Shown here one piece after another: positions 1 through 5,805 of a stretch of DNA of 6,219 nt (its first letter is position 1; each line of letters starts with the position of its first letter). The DNA comes from Actinomycetota bacterium (GTDB lineage: Bacteria > Actinomycetota > Humimicrobiia > Humimicrobiales > Humimicrobiaceae), in the NCBI GenBank assembly GCA_003486795.1, contig DNFX01000168.1, positions 1 through 6,219 on the forward strand, read 5' to 3'. Under the pieces are notes generated by a model that was not told the origin of the DNA, did not search any database, and worked only from the letters and a program-made list of their open reading frames with translations. A program made the translations under genes and the position numbers.

Positions 1-81
1 CCCGGCTGGCCCGCAATTACCTGGCTGTTGCCCTCAAACTATTTTCACCGGAGTACCTGCTACCCAACGAGGTAGAGGTAT
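1..81. other. GC-rich segment of foreign or chimeric origin at the left edge
   Basis: By direct count 45 of the first 80 bases are G or C, against 25 of the next 80, and the low value continues through the rest of the window. In the hypE reading frame this stretch has a stop (TAG, 73-75), and its residues do not resemble the HypE N-terminal half. Frame +3 is open from base 3 to a stop near 159 and reads like ordinary protein at first (for example LAVALKLFSPEYLLPNEVEV), until it runs into hypE DNA. I do not recognise that protein. The segment is therefore probably the end of another gene joined to hypE, either by an assembly or ligation chimera or by a real rearrangement. The exact join is uncertain by several bases, because both readings can be followed through the TATCGCATGC region. 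Confidence 0.6.
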
Positions 82-849
82 ATCGCATGCTCAGGTGCAA
101 AACCATTATTTTTAAGTCTGAGTTTTATTATTGAAGAAGGTTTTGAAACAAATGATCTTGTCAGAATATTAAAATCCATGAAAAATGTTCTTGATGAAGT
201 CAGCGTCCCTGTCGTTACAGGAGATACAAAAGTAGTAGAAAAAAATAATATTGATAAAATATTTATAAATACATCAGGAATAGGTGCTATTCCTGCCGGA
301 ATAGAAATATCACCTTCCAGAATAAAACCTGGAGATAAAATAATTATTAATGGTTCAATTGCTGAACATGGTATTTCGGTTTTAACTTCCAGAGAGGATT
401 TTGGTTTTAAAGGGATAGATACTGACTGCTGTCCTCTTAATATAATGATTGAAGAAGTACTAAAGCAGAACATAAAGATACATGCGATAAGAGATGCTAC
501 CCGTGGAGGACTTGCTTCTGTCTTGAATGAATTTTCGGAAATATCAGATTATCAGTTTAAAATTTTTGAAGAATTAATACCGGTCAGTAAAAAAGTTCAT
601 GCAATTTGTGAATTTCTGGGCCTTGATCCGCTTTATATTGCCAATGAAGGTAAAATGGTGTTATTTGTTGATCAAAAGGATGCAAATGCAGCCCTGAAAA
701 TATTAAAAAATAACAAATACGGCAAAGACTCCGTAATAATAGGCGAAGTTGAGGAAACCAGAAACAATAATGTAATTCTTAAAACAAAAATTGGTACAAA
801 CCGTGTCCTTGATAAATTCTACAGCGAACAGCTGCCAAGGATTTGCTGA
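82..849 (+). CDS. hypE: HypE, hydrogenase cyanide-ligand maturation protein, N-terminally truncated
   Basis: HypE belongs to the PurM/AIRS-like superfamily. In complex with HypF it takes a carbamoyl group on its C-terminal cysteine and dehydrates it with ATP to a thiocyanate, which supplies the CN ligands of the NiFe site. About 255 residues remain. The HypE match begins near codon 82 (Ile-Ala-Cys-Ser-Gly-Ala-Lys-Pro-Leu), where intact homologues read Asn-Asp-[Ile/Leu]-Ala. It continues through VPVVTGDTKVV, a GDKIIINGSIAEHG segment, RDATRGGLASVLNEF, and the diagnostic C-terminal PRIC with its acceptor Cys as the last residue. Full-length HypE is about 330-340 residues, so roughly the first 80 are missing, including the ATP-binding part of the N-terminal domain. 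The frame is open only from 76. The ATG at 178 is an internal Met inside conserved sequence, not a true start. As presented here the copy could not be functional unless the left edge is an artefact. Confidence 0.93.
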   Translation: MACSGAKPLFLSLSFIIEEGFETNDLVRILKSMKNVLDEVSVPVVTGDTKVVEKNNIDKIFINTSGIGAIPAGIEISPSRIKPGDKIIINGSIAEHGISVLTSREDFGFKGIDTDCCPLNIMIEEVLKQNIKIHAIRDATRGGLASVLNEFSEISDYQFKIFEELIPVSKKVHAICEFLGLDPLYIANEGKMVLFVDQKDANAALKILKNNKYGKDSVIIGEVEETRNNNVILKTKIGTNRVLDKFYSEQLPRIC

Positions 850-856
850 TATTTAA

Positions 857-1108
857 TTATATCTTTTTTAAATCATCATAGGTTTTCTCAAAATTTTTTA
901 CTAAGTCATCAAGATTAGAATTCAATATAAAAAGTGATGCAAGTGGTTTTCTCATAGCCAGAGACTTTGAAGGAATATCTACTTGCTGAGTATTCTGCTC
1001 TATTTCTTTTGCCAGTTCCTGAAGTGCTTCTGCTATTTCGTTAATCGACTTTGTTTTGGAAGTTATTGTGTTGCAAACATTTACGATATCTGTTACTTCC
1101 TTATGCAT
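857..1108 (-). CDS. Unrecognised small helical protein next to the hydrogenase operon (83 aa)
   Basis: I do not recognise this family. The start is well supported: ATG at 1108 has a strong Shine-Dalgarno (AAAGGAG, 1115-1121) six bases upstream. The protein is charged and lacks a signal peptide or membrane segment. Residues about 18-43 (SINEIAEALQELAKEIEQ region) have i/i+3/i+4 spacing of Ile, Ala and Leu typical of an amphipathic or coiled-coil helix. A Pro-containing linker (about 44-57) follows, then a second likely helix to the C-terminus (LDDLVKNFEKTYDDLKKI). Its single Cys is residue 12. It is the last minus-strand gene after the maturation endopeptidase, and its stop lies 7 bases from the stop of the convergent hypE. 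A hairpin upstream and its own candidate promoter suggest expression partly independent of the operon. A role with the hydrogenase is suggested only by position; it could equally be unrelated. Confidence 0.75.
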   Translation of the reverse strand: MHKEVTDIVNVCNTITSKTKSINEIAEALQELAKEIEQNTQQVDIPSKSLAMRKPLASLFILNSNLDDLVKNFEKTYDDLKKI

Positions 1109-1142
1109 GATATTCTCCTTTCTTTTTTCTTCTTCTTAGTTA

Positions 1143-1174
1143 ATTATATATTATTTATGTAATTATTGTTACAA
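1143..1174 (-). promoter_or_regulatory. Candidate promoter for the 83-aa gene
   Basis: On the minus strand a perfect TATAAT (+ strand 1143-1148) lies about 35 bases upstream of the ATG at 1108 and about 20 bases upstream of its ribosome binding site. This would give a short leader of about 25-30 bases. The -35 is poor: TTGTAA (1169-1174) is the best hexamer but leaves a 20-base spacer, while a 17-18-base spacer gives only TAACAA or GTAACA. The region is very AT-rich, so a chance TATAAT is quite possible. Confidence 0.33.
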
Positions 1175-1176
1175 TA
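1164..1176. promoter_or_regulatory. Small palindrome TATTGTTACAATA, possible operator
   Basis: The 13 bases form a perfect inverted repeat, six bases each side of a central T. They overlap the best -35 position of the candidate promoter for the 83-aa gene, which is where a repressor or activator could act. The core ATTGTTACAA recurs on the opposite strand in the hydA-endopeptidase gap (1753-1762). It does not match the Rex or FNR consensus as I know them. AT-rich DNA makes short palindromes common, so this is tentative. Confidence 0.2.
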
Positions 1177-1200
1177 TTTTTTAAAAAATTAACTCATTAT

Positions 1201-1227
1201 AAAAAATTCAAAAAATATTTTTCTGAA
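1201..1227 (-). terminator. AT-rich hairpin plus T-tract after the endopeptidase gene
   Basis: Read on the minus strand, 1227-1207 folds into a stem of nine pairs (TTCAGAAAA with TTTTTTGAA, one of them G-U) around a three-base ATA loop. It is followed directly by six T at 1206-1201. It begins four bases past the endopeptidase stop codon, where an operon terminator would be expected. The stem holds only one G-C pair and would be weak, so it may terminate partially or not at all. Confidence 0.35.
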
Positions 1228-1231
1228 AAAG

Positions 1232-1741
1232 TCAGCCAGCAAGTATGTCTTTTACGGCTTTTATTATGGCAGGAATTTTTAATTCTATTTCTTTTGAAAG
1301 ACCATCACCAAATTCAATACTTTTTGGTTTTATTCCTATAAGTCTTGCATTTATTTTTATATTCATTGATTTCATTATATTGAATGCTTCAGCAAGTCCA
1401 ATATCGTGCATTGAAAAACTTCTTATATCTTTACTGATAAAAGTATCTACATCATCAATATCAAAAATAACAATCTCTCCAACATCCTGACCTGCATCAA
1501 TGGCGTCTATAATTATTATATTCTCATTTTCATTCACCATAAAAATAAGATCTATGCCTGAAGTTTCACAGTCCAGTAAAACTACGTGATCGTTGTTTTC
1601 AAAAGTTTTATCTTTTTTCAGCTCATCTATTATCAGCGGGCCTATGGCATCATCTCCCATATATCTGTTACCAAAGCCAATTACTTTAAATAATTTTCTA
1701 CCAGAAGATTTTTCTTGAAAATCCTGGTCCTTTTTTTTCAT
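1232..1741 (-). CDS. [NiFe]-hydrogenase maturation endopeptidase (peptidase M52 family)
   Basis: This nickel-dependent cytoplasmic endopeptidase removes the C-terminal tail of the hydrogenase large subunit once the NiFe centre is in place. The 169 residues carry the family signature GFGNRYMGDDAIGP (22-35), with the nickel-ligand acidic position at Asp31. The second acidic ligand is in IIIDAIDAG (Asp79), and the histidine is in SMHDIGLAEAF (His112). By alignment of motifs these correspond to Glu16, Asp62 and His93 of E. coli HybD. A charged extension of about 16 residues (KKKDQDFQEKSSGRK) precedes the first beta strand. The gene starts 34 bases after the hydA stop, and hydA is its obvious substrate. 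No clear Shine-Dalgarno precedes ATG 1741 (the DNA is GTAAAATTTT), and no better in-frame start precedes the conserved core. Expression may therefore be low or depend on coupling to hydA. It resembles the HycI/HoxW/FrxA group, but I cannot pick a symbol. Confidence 0.93.
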   Translation of the reverse strand: MKKKDQDFQEKSSGRKLFKVIGFGNRYMGDDAIGPLIIDELKKDKTFENNDHVVLLDCETSGIDLIFMVNENENIIIIDAIDAGQDVGEIVIFDIDDVDTFISKDIRSFSMHDIGLAEAFNIMKSMNIKINARLIGIKPKSIEFGDGLSKEIELKIPAIIKAVKDILAG

Positions 1742-1775
1742 AAAATTTTACTTTTGTAACAATTATTTTATGTGA

Positions 1776-3077
1776 TTATTTATTGACAAGTCTGACTTTC
1801 AGGAAATGAGTTGAGCATGAAATACAGGGATCATAAGCTCTTATCAGCATTTCCATATCAAATCGTATCTCATCTTCAGTCTTATCAATTATACTTGGAA
1901 GAAAAGCTTCCATATCTTTTTCAATATTAGCATAATTCATATTGGTTGGAATTATAAGATTGGCTTTTTTGATTCTTCCATTATTATCATAAGTATAATC
2001 ATGTATTAGGAGACCTCTTGGAGCTTCAACTACTCCTACTCCTCTTCCTTCTCTGGCTTTAACTTCAACCATTGCATTATTTTCATCCAGACCGTCTTCC
2101 AGTAATTCTTCCAAAATTTTGATACTGTCATCCACACAATGCACTATTTCAACAAATTGTGCAAAATTATTCATGAACGTATTATAACAAGGAATTTTAA
2201 TCCCTAGTTCTTCTGCATAATGTTTTGCATTTTCAGTAAGTTTGTCATAATTATTATTCAGTCTTGAAAGCGCACCAACAAGATAAGAATCACGTGTAGC
2301 CCAGCAATGTTTTCCGGTTGAATGCTGCACCACCTTCTCATTGATTTTATCAAGATAATCCCGGCATTCTATTACCCATCCGTCAGAAGATTTTATCTTG
2401 CCATCATATAATGCATACTCTTTTTCATCACTGATGCATATATATTCTGTTTCTCTTTCAAAATCAGGCATTTTAAGTGTTTTAAATACCTCAAGGCTTT
2501 TTTGCAGATCAGGATAAAGAGATTTCAGCATTTCCCTCATCTGATATATCTCTTGTTCTGTAGGTATTTTTGTAAAACCTCCGACAACAGTTCTTATAGG
2601 ATGTACCGCTCTCCCACCTATTATTCTGACTATTTCATTTGCTACCTTTTTCATCTTTACTGCAATCTGTACAACCTCAGGGTGTGTTTTCAGCAAAGGT
2701 ATCACGCTTCCGACTCCCAGAAAATCAGGAGCAGCCAGAAAATAAACATGGAGAGCATTACTTTGAACACATTCATTATGATTTATCAGTTTTCTTAATC
2801 TCAGAATCTGGTCATTTATTTTAACTCCCATTGCATCTTCTGTAGCTTTTATTGACGCAAAAGTATGGGCAACAGAACATATTCCGCATATCCTTGAAGT
2901 TATATGAGACGGTTGTTCCCAATCTCTTCCGACAAGCATAGCTTCAAAAAAACGGGGAGATTCTGGTATTCCCATAATCATTTTTTGTATTTTTCTATTT
3001 TTCATATCTATAACCAGATCGCCATGTCCTTCCACTCTTGAAATCGGCGATACATTTATATTTAAATCCTGTGCCAT
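1776..3077 (-). CDS. hydA: Group 3b [NiFe]-hydrogenase large (alpha) subunit
   Basis: This is the catalytic subunit holding the Ni-Fe(CN)2CO site, which cleaves or forms H2 in the cytoplasm. The 433 residues begin with the conserved SPISRVEGHG block (10-19). The N-terminal nickel motif RICGICSVAH (62-71) supplies Cys64 and Cys67. A conserved EAPRGLLIHDY block lies in the C-terminal third, and DPCISCSTH (416-424) supplies Cys418 and Cys421. All four nickel cysteines are intact. After His424 a nine-residue tail (FLKVRLVNK) remains, the expected substrate of the endopeptidase encoded just downstream. The length and the company of beta, gamma and delta genes point to group 3b rather than the methanogen MvhA or FrhA lineages, which share the same fold. 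ATG 3077 is preceded by AAAGGG (3086-3091) with eight-base spacing. The gene follows hydD by 41 bases. Confidence 0.97.
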   Translation of the reverse strand: MAQDLNINVSPISRVEGHGDLVIDMKNRKIQKMIMGIPESPRFFEAMLVGRDWEQPSHITSRICGICSVAHTFASIKATEDAMGVKINDQILRLRKLINHNECVQSNALHVYFLAAPDFLGVGSVIPLLKTHPEVVQIAVKMKKVANEIVRIIGGRAVHPIRTVVGGFTKIPTEQEIYQMREMLKSLYPDLQKSLEVFKTLKMPDFERETEYICISDEKEYALYDGKIKSSDGWVIECRDYLDKINEKVVQHSTGKHCWATRDSYLVGALSRLNNNYDKLTENAKHYAEELGIKIPCYNTFMNNFAQFVEIVHCVDDSIKILEELLEDGLDENNAMVEVKAREGRGVGVVEAPRGLLIHDYTYDNNGRIKKANLIIPTNMNYANIEKDMEAFLPSIIDKTEDEIRFDMEMLIRAYDPCISCSTHFLKVRLVNK

Positions 3078-3118
3078 ATCATTTTCCCTTTCGAAATAAT
3101 TTTTAAATCTTTATTAGC

Positions 3119-3868
3119 TTACTTGGATTTATCAATAAGTTTCTTGCATGCATTATACAGATTAAATCTTTCCATTATATCCTCAACTGTAAGTCCGTAT
3201 TTTTTAAGAAGATCCATCTGGGCATTTATATTAGGATCATCTATGGGGCCTCTGCATCCTTCACAACCTGAACCAGAAGAAGGACATCTTGCATTACAAC
3301 CTGCTCTTGAAACCGGGCCCATACATGCTATTCCCAGATCATACAGACATGTATTGTTAAGCTTTTTGCACTCAATGCAAACAGGATAATTGGGGATTTC
3401 AGGTATTTTGCCCATAATCAGTGATTTAACTATATCAACTATTTCTGATCTTGTAGGAGGACATCCTCTTGCATAATAGTCAACCTTGACATATGCGTCT
3501 ATCGGTTTTGTTTCAATAGCATCTATCCAATCCTTTTTGTCCCCGTAAACAAGTTCTTTTGCTTTTTCAACTCCATATAAGTTTTTAAGGCAATTCAAAC
3601 CACCGGTTGACGAGCAGGCACCTATTGCTACAATTACCTTTGCCACTTTTGCGATGTGTTCCAGTCTTTCCAGATCATGATTTGTGGAGACAGATCCTTC
3701 TATGAGAGCAACTTCGTAATTATCACTGTGCTCTGTTATAGCTTCAGTAAAATGAACTATATCTACAGCATTGATAAAATCAATCAAATCATCCTCAAGG
3801 TTAAGAATTTCAAGCTGACATCCACCACATCCGGTCAGTCCGAATACACCTATTCTTGGCTTTATCAT
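3119..3868 (-). CDS. hydD: Group 3b [NiFe]-hydrogenase small (delta) subunit
   Basis: This is the electron-transfer small subunit that docks on HydA. The 249 residues include the proximal-cluster ligands in TGCGGCQ (Cys14, Cys17), GACSSTGG (Cys85) and RGCPP (Cys136). A Cys-rich C-terminal half follows, with CIECK (164, 167), Cys174, Cys182, GPVSRAGCNARCP (191, 195) and GCEGCRGP (202, 205). These twelve cysteines are enough for three [4Fe-4S] clusters, as in the MvhG/sulfhydrogenase-delta family. There is no twin-arginine signal, so the enzyme is cytoplasmic. Its ATG overlaps the hydG stop by one base (TAATG) and has a near-ideal ribosome binding site, AAAGGAGG (3876-3883), seven bases upstream, embedded in the last codons of hydG. 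This implies translational coupling of the gamma and delta subunits. Confidence 0.97.
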   Translation of the reverse strand: MIKPRIGVFGLTGCGGCQLEILNLEDDLIDFINAVDIVHFTEAITEHSDNYEVALIEGSVSTNHDLERLEHIAKVAKVIVAIGACSSTGGLNCLKNLYGVEKAKELVYGDKKDWIDAIETKPIDAYVKVDYYARGCPPTRSEIVDIVKSLIMGKIPEIPNYPVCIECKKLNNTCLYDLGIACMGPVSRAGCNARCPSSGSGCEGCRGPIDDPNINAQMDLLKKYGLTVEDIMERFNLYNACKKLIDKSK

Positions 3869-4698
3869 TATATAGCCTCCTTTAAATCTCTAATTTCCCA
3901 TAAACTAAATACAGGACCATCAACACAGGCAAGCTTGTTTCCTATATGACAATGGTTGCACTTGCCAACTCCGCACTCCATCCTTCTTTCAAGTGAGAGA
4001 AAAATTTTATCATCAGTGAAATTTTTCTTCTCCAGTTCCTGAACAACATATTTATACATCACTGGAGGCCCGCAAACTATCGTGTATGTATCCTCCGGTT
4101 TAAAATCTACCCTTGGAATCAGTTTGGTACATACACCGATTTCTCCAGTCCATTTGTCATCTGGATTATCCACTGTTACACAGACTTTGACATCATCCCT
4201 GCTGCTCCAGTATGAAATTTCATTTTTATAAAGTATATTTCCAGGATTAACAGCACCGTATATTATCATTATATTCTTGTATTCTTCCCTGTAATCAAAC
4301 ATATAAGTCAGAAATGACATAAGGGGGGCAAGACCAAGACCGCCTGCAATAGCCAGGACATTATTCCCTTTGGCAGCCTCATAAGGAAAAGTTCCTTTAC
4401 CAAAAGGTCCTCTGATTCCTACTTTCGCACCTTCTTTTAAATTATGTATAGCCTGCGAAACACTTCCGACAGATCTTATGCAAAGCTGAAATTTCTCTTT
4501 ATTATTTGGATTTGAGGTAATTGAAAAAGGTGCTTCACCTACCCCAAAAACTGTAAGTTCAACAAACTGGCCAGGAAGAAAATCAAACTTTTTCTGGGTT
4601 TCCTTATCAACAAATGAAATGTCAAAAATCTTTTCACTAGGAGTTACTGTTTCTATCCTGGTTATTCTTGCAATATCAGGGGTATAAATAGTCTGCAT
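3868..4698 (-). CDS. hydG: Group 3b hydrogenase gamma subunit, FAD/NAD(P)H-binding with a 2Fe-2S motif
   Basis: This is the diaphorase subunit that exchanges electrons with NAD(P)H. It is a ferredoxin-NADP reductase-like protein related to dihydroorotate dehydrogenase PyrK. From the ATG at 4698 it has 276 residues: a flavin-binding beta-barrel with LPGQFVEL (41-48), EAPFSITS (55-62) and GPFGKGTF (97-104); an NAD(P) domain with AGGLGLAPLMSF (118-129) and CGPPVMY (209-215); and a C-terminal [2Fe-2S] motif with Cys242, Cys247, Cys250 and Cys258. A GTG start at 4707 is also possible and would add three residues. I prefer ATG 4698 because the GAGGTGA site (4708-4714) is nine bases from it but directly abuts the GTG. 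With that start, one base separates it from the hydB stop. The name must not be confused with the radical-SAM HydG of [FeFe]-hydrogenase maturation. NADH versus NADPH preference cannot be read reliably. Confidence 0.95.
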   Translation of the reverse strand: MQTIYTPDIARITRIETVTPSEKIFDISFVDKETQKKFDFLPGQFVELTVFGVGEAPFSITSNPNNKEKFQLCIRSVGSVSQAIHNLKEGAKVGIRGPFGKGTFPYEAAKGNNVLAIAGGLGLAPLMSFLTYMFDYREEYKNIMIIYGAVNPGNILYKNEISYWSSRDDVKVCVTVDNPDDKWTGEIGVCTKLIPRVDFKPEDTYTIVCGPPVMYKYVVQELEKKNFTDDKIFLSLERRMECGVGKCNHCHIGNKLACVDGPVFSLWEIRDLKEAI

Positions 4699-4699
4699 T

Positions 4700-5731
4700 T
4701 TATACACTCACCTCTTTCTTAACAGAATTAATATCATCAGCTATATTAATTTTTGCCATACATGCTTCGATACATCTGCCACAACCTACACAGGCAAAGG
4801 TATCAAATTTTTGAACAAAAGTTTTTAATTTACATCTGTAACGCTGTTTGAGCCTGTTTTCCTTGTCTTTTCTGAAGTTATGACCACCCGCCACAAGACC
4901 ATAATCAGGAATCATACATGAATCCCATTCCCTTATTTTGTTTCCTTTTTTCAGATTTATTTCCATATCATCTCTCACGTTAAAACAGAAACAGGTTGGG
5001 CAGACCAGGCAGCATGAACCACAGGAAAAACAGTCTTTTGCTGTTTTTGACCAGAATTTGTCATTATCATAAATTATCTCAAAATTATCATAAAAATTGG
5101 AAATATCTGCCTTTGCCTTAAAGCTTTTTCTGTAATTATCCATATACTTGTCATAATCGGAAAAATCTTTTTCCACTGCGTCTCTTGTTTTTGCATAACT
5201 GTTAATAATATTATTTCCTTTTTTCGTGCCAATTCTTACAAAATATCTGTCTTTTAAATCAGTCAAAAAAATATCAAAGCCTTCCCTTGCATACTCTTTT
5301 CCAAGACTTAATGAAAAATTAGTTTCCGAAGGCATTCTGTCCAGACCGATCACTATAAGTTTGTTTCTTTTCTCAAAATAAAAGTCATCAGCTGGTTCAT
5401 CAGAAAAAAATCTGTCCAGAAAAACAAGACCGTTTACATCACAGGCATCTATCCCAAATAATATCTTCTCTTCAGCCAATACTTCTGAATTTAATTTTAT
5501 ATCATCAGAAATATCATAAGACAATATTGTTTCAGAAGGGGGATAAATCATTTTTTTTGCAGGAGCTATTGTTGTTCTCTTAAAATTAGTATCTATTTTA
5601 CTGACATCTGTTATCTTCTGAAAATCATGAACAGCTGCATCTTTCCTAACGGGTCCGTAAAGATCATAGTTCTCAACAAGCTTTTTAAGGAAATCATTAT
5701 AATCTTTTTTTTCAAGGACTTTATAAAGCAT
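4700..5731 (-). CDS. hydB: Group 3b hydrogenase beta subunit, 4Fe-4S protein (sulfhydrogenase beta/AsrA-like)
   Basis: This iron-sulfur subunit pairs with HydG. It is related to subunit A of anaerobic sulfite reductase, which is why the family is linked to sulfur or polysulfide reduction. The 343 residues have an alpha/beta N-terminal part containing LFGIDACDVNGL (91-102). The first cluster motif is CFSCGSCCLVCPTCFC (Cys234, 237, 240, 244, plus 241, 247, 249). The family signature WDSCMIPDYGLVAGGHNFR (269-287) follows, with Cys272. A second ferredoxin motif, CVGCGRCIEACM (Cys314, 317, 320, 324), has Met in place of the usual Pro after the fourth Cys. A TTG at 5734 is in frame, but ATG 5731 is better placed, five bases after AAAGGGG (5737-5743). 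The gene heads the four structural genes and lies 74 bases after hypB. The length is normal and no break is seen. Confidence 0.95.
   Translation of the reverse strand: MLYKVLEKKDYNDFLKKLVENYDLYGPVRKDAAVHDFQKITDVSKIDTNFKRTTIAPAKKMIYPPSETILSYDISDDIKLNSEVLAEEKILFGIDACDVNGLVFLDRFFSDEPADDFYFEKRNKLIVIGLDRMPSETNFSLSLGKEYAREGFDIFLTDLKDRYFVRIGTKKGNNIINSYAKTRDAVEKDFSDYDKYMDNYRKSFKAKADISNFYDNFEIIYDNDKFWSKTAKDCFSCGSCCLVCPTCFCFNVRDDMEINLKKGNKIREWDSCMIPDYGLVAGGHNFRKDKENRLKQRYRCKLKTFVQKFDTFACVGCGRCIEACMAKINIADDINSVKKEVSV
4708..4714 (-). promoter_or_regulatory. Ribosome binding site that decides the hydG start
   Basis: GAGGTGA on the minus strand lies inside the last codons of hydB. It stands nine bases before ATG 4698 and directly against GTG 4707, so it favours the ATG as the true start of the gamma subunit. 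Confidence 0.6.
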
Positions 5732-5765
5732 CAAATCCCCTTTCTGCCAAATAATAATTTTTCAT
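5721..5765 (-). other. Possible 14-residue leader ORF overlapping the hydB start
   Basis: In the 74-base hypB-hydB gap, an ATG at 5765 opens a 14-codon frame (MKNYYLAERGFDAL). It ends in TAA at 5721-5723, just inside hydB and out of frame with it. Its ribosome binding site is weak: AAAAGGAAA stands about 10 bases before the ATG. If it is translated, the hydB ribosome binding site would lie inside it and be swept by ribosomes. A chance ORF of this size is common, so confidence is low. Confidence 0.12.
5737..5743 (-). promoter_or_regulatory. Ribosome binding site that decides the hydB start
   Basis: AAAGGGG on the minus strand ends five bases before ATG 5731. The alternative TTG at 5734 would be only two bases away, too close for normal initiation, so the ATG is preferred. 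Confidence 0.6.
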
Positions 5766-5767
5766 AA

Positions 5768-5799
5768 ATTGTAATTTCCTTTTAAGAAAATAATATCAA
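5768..5799 (-). promoter_or_regulatory. Weak candidate promoter between hypB and hydB
   Basis: The minus strand holds TACAAT (+ strand 5768-5773) and TTGATA (5794-5799) with a 20-base spacer, longer than the usual 17. If used, it would let the structural genes be transcribed apart from hypB. The 74-base gap is the widest between hypB and the hydrogenase genes, but read-through from hypB is just as likely. Confidence 0.17.
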
Positions 5800-5805
5800 A
5801 TTCTA

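Noticed and set aside
60..473. Minus-strand ORF of 137 codons opposite hypE
   Set aside because: It is antisense to well-conserved HypE sequence and crosses the chimeric join, so it is a shadow ORF.
178..849. Taking ATG 178 as the start of hypE
   Set aside because: Conserved HypE sequence continues in frame upstream to about base 82, so this Met is internal.
857..1108. The 83-aa gene as HypC (similar size, hydrogenase context)
   Set aside because: HypC begins Met-Cys and needs that Cys2; this protein begins Met-His-Lys-Glu, its only Cys is residue 12, and it has a helical rather than a beta-rich pattern.
1177..1188. TTTTTTAAAAAA palindrome as a terminator or operator
   Set aside because: It is a simple A/T run with no loop and no G-C pairs, which is expected by chance in this gap.
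1245..1490. Plus-strand ORF opposite the endopeptidase gene
   Set aside because: Its hydrophobic Ile/Phe/Ser-rich translation is what the antisense of an AT-rich acidic/Ile-rich protein gives; it has no supported start and lies wholly over a recognised gene.
2502..2824. Plus-strand ORFs opposite hydA
   Set aside because: They lie antisense to the conserved large subunit, overlap each other in different frames and have no family features.
3123..3949. Plus-strand ORFs opposite hydD and the end of hydG
   Set aside because: They are antisense shadows of conserved iron-sulfur proteins.
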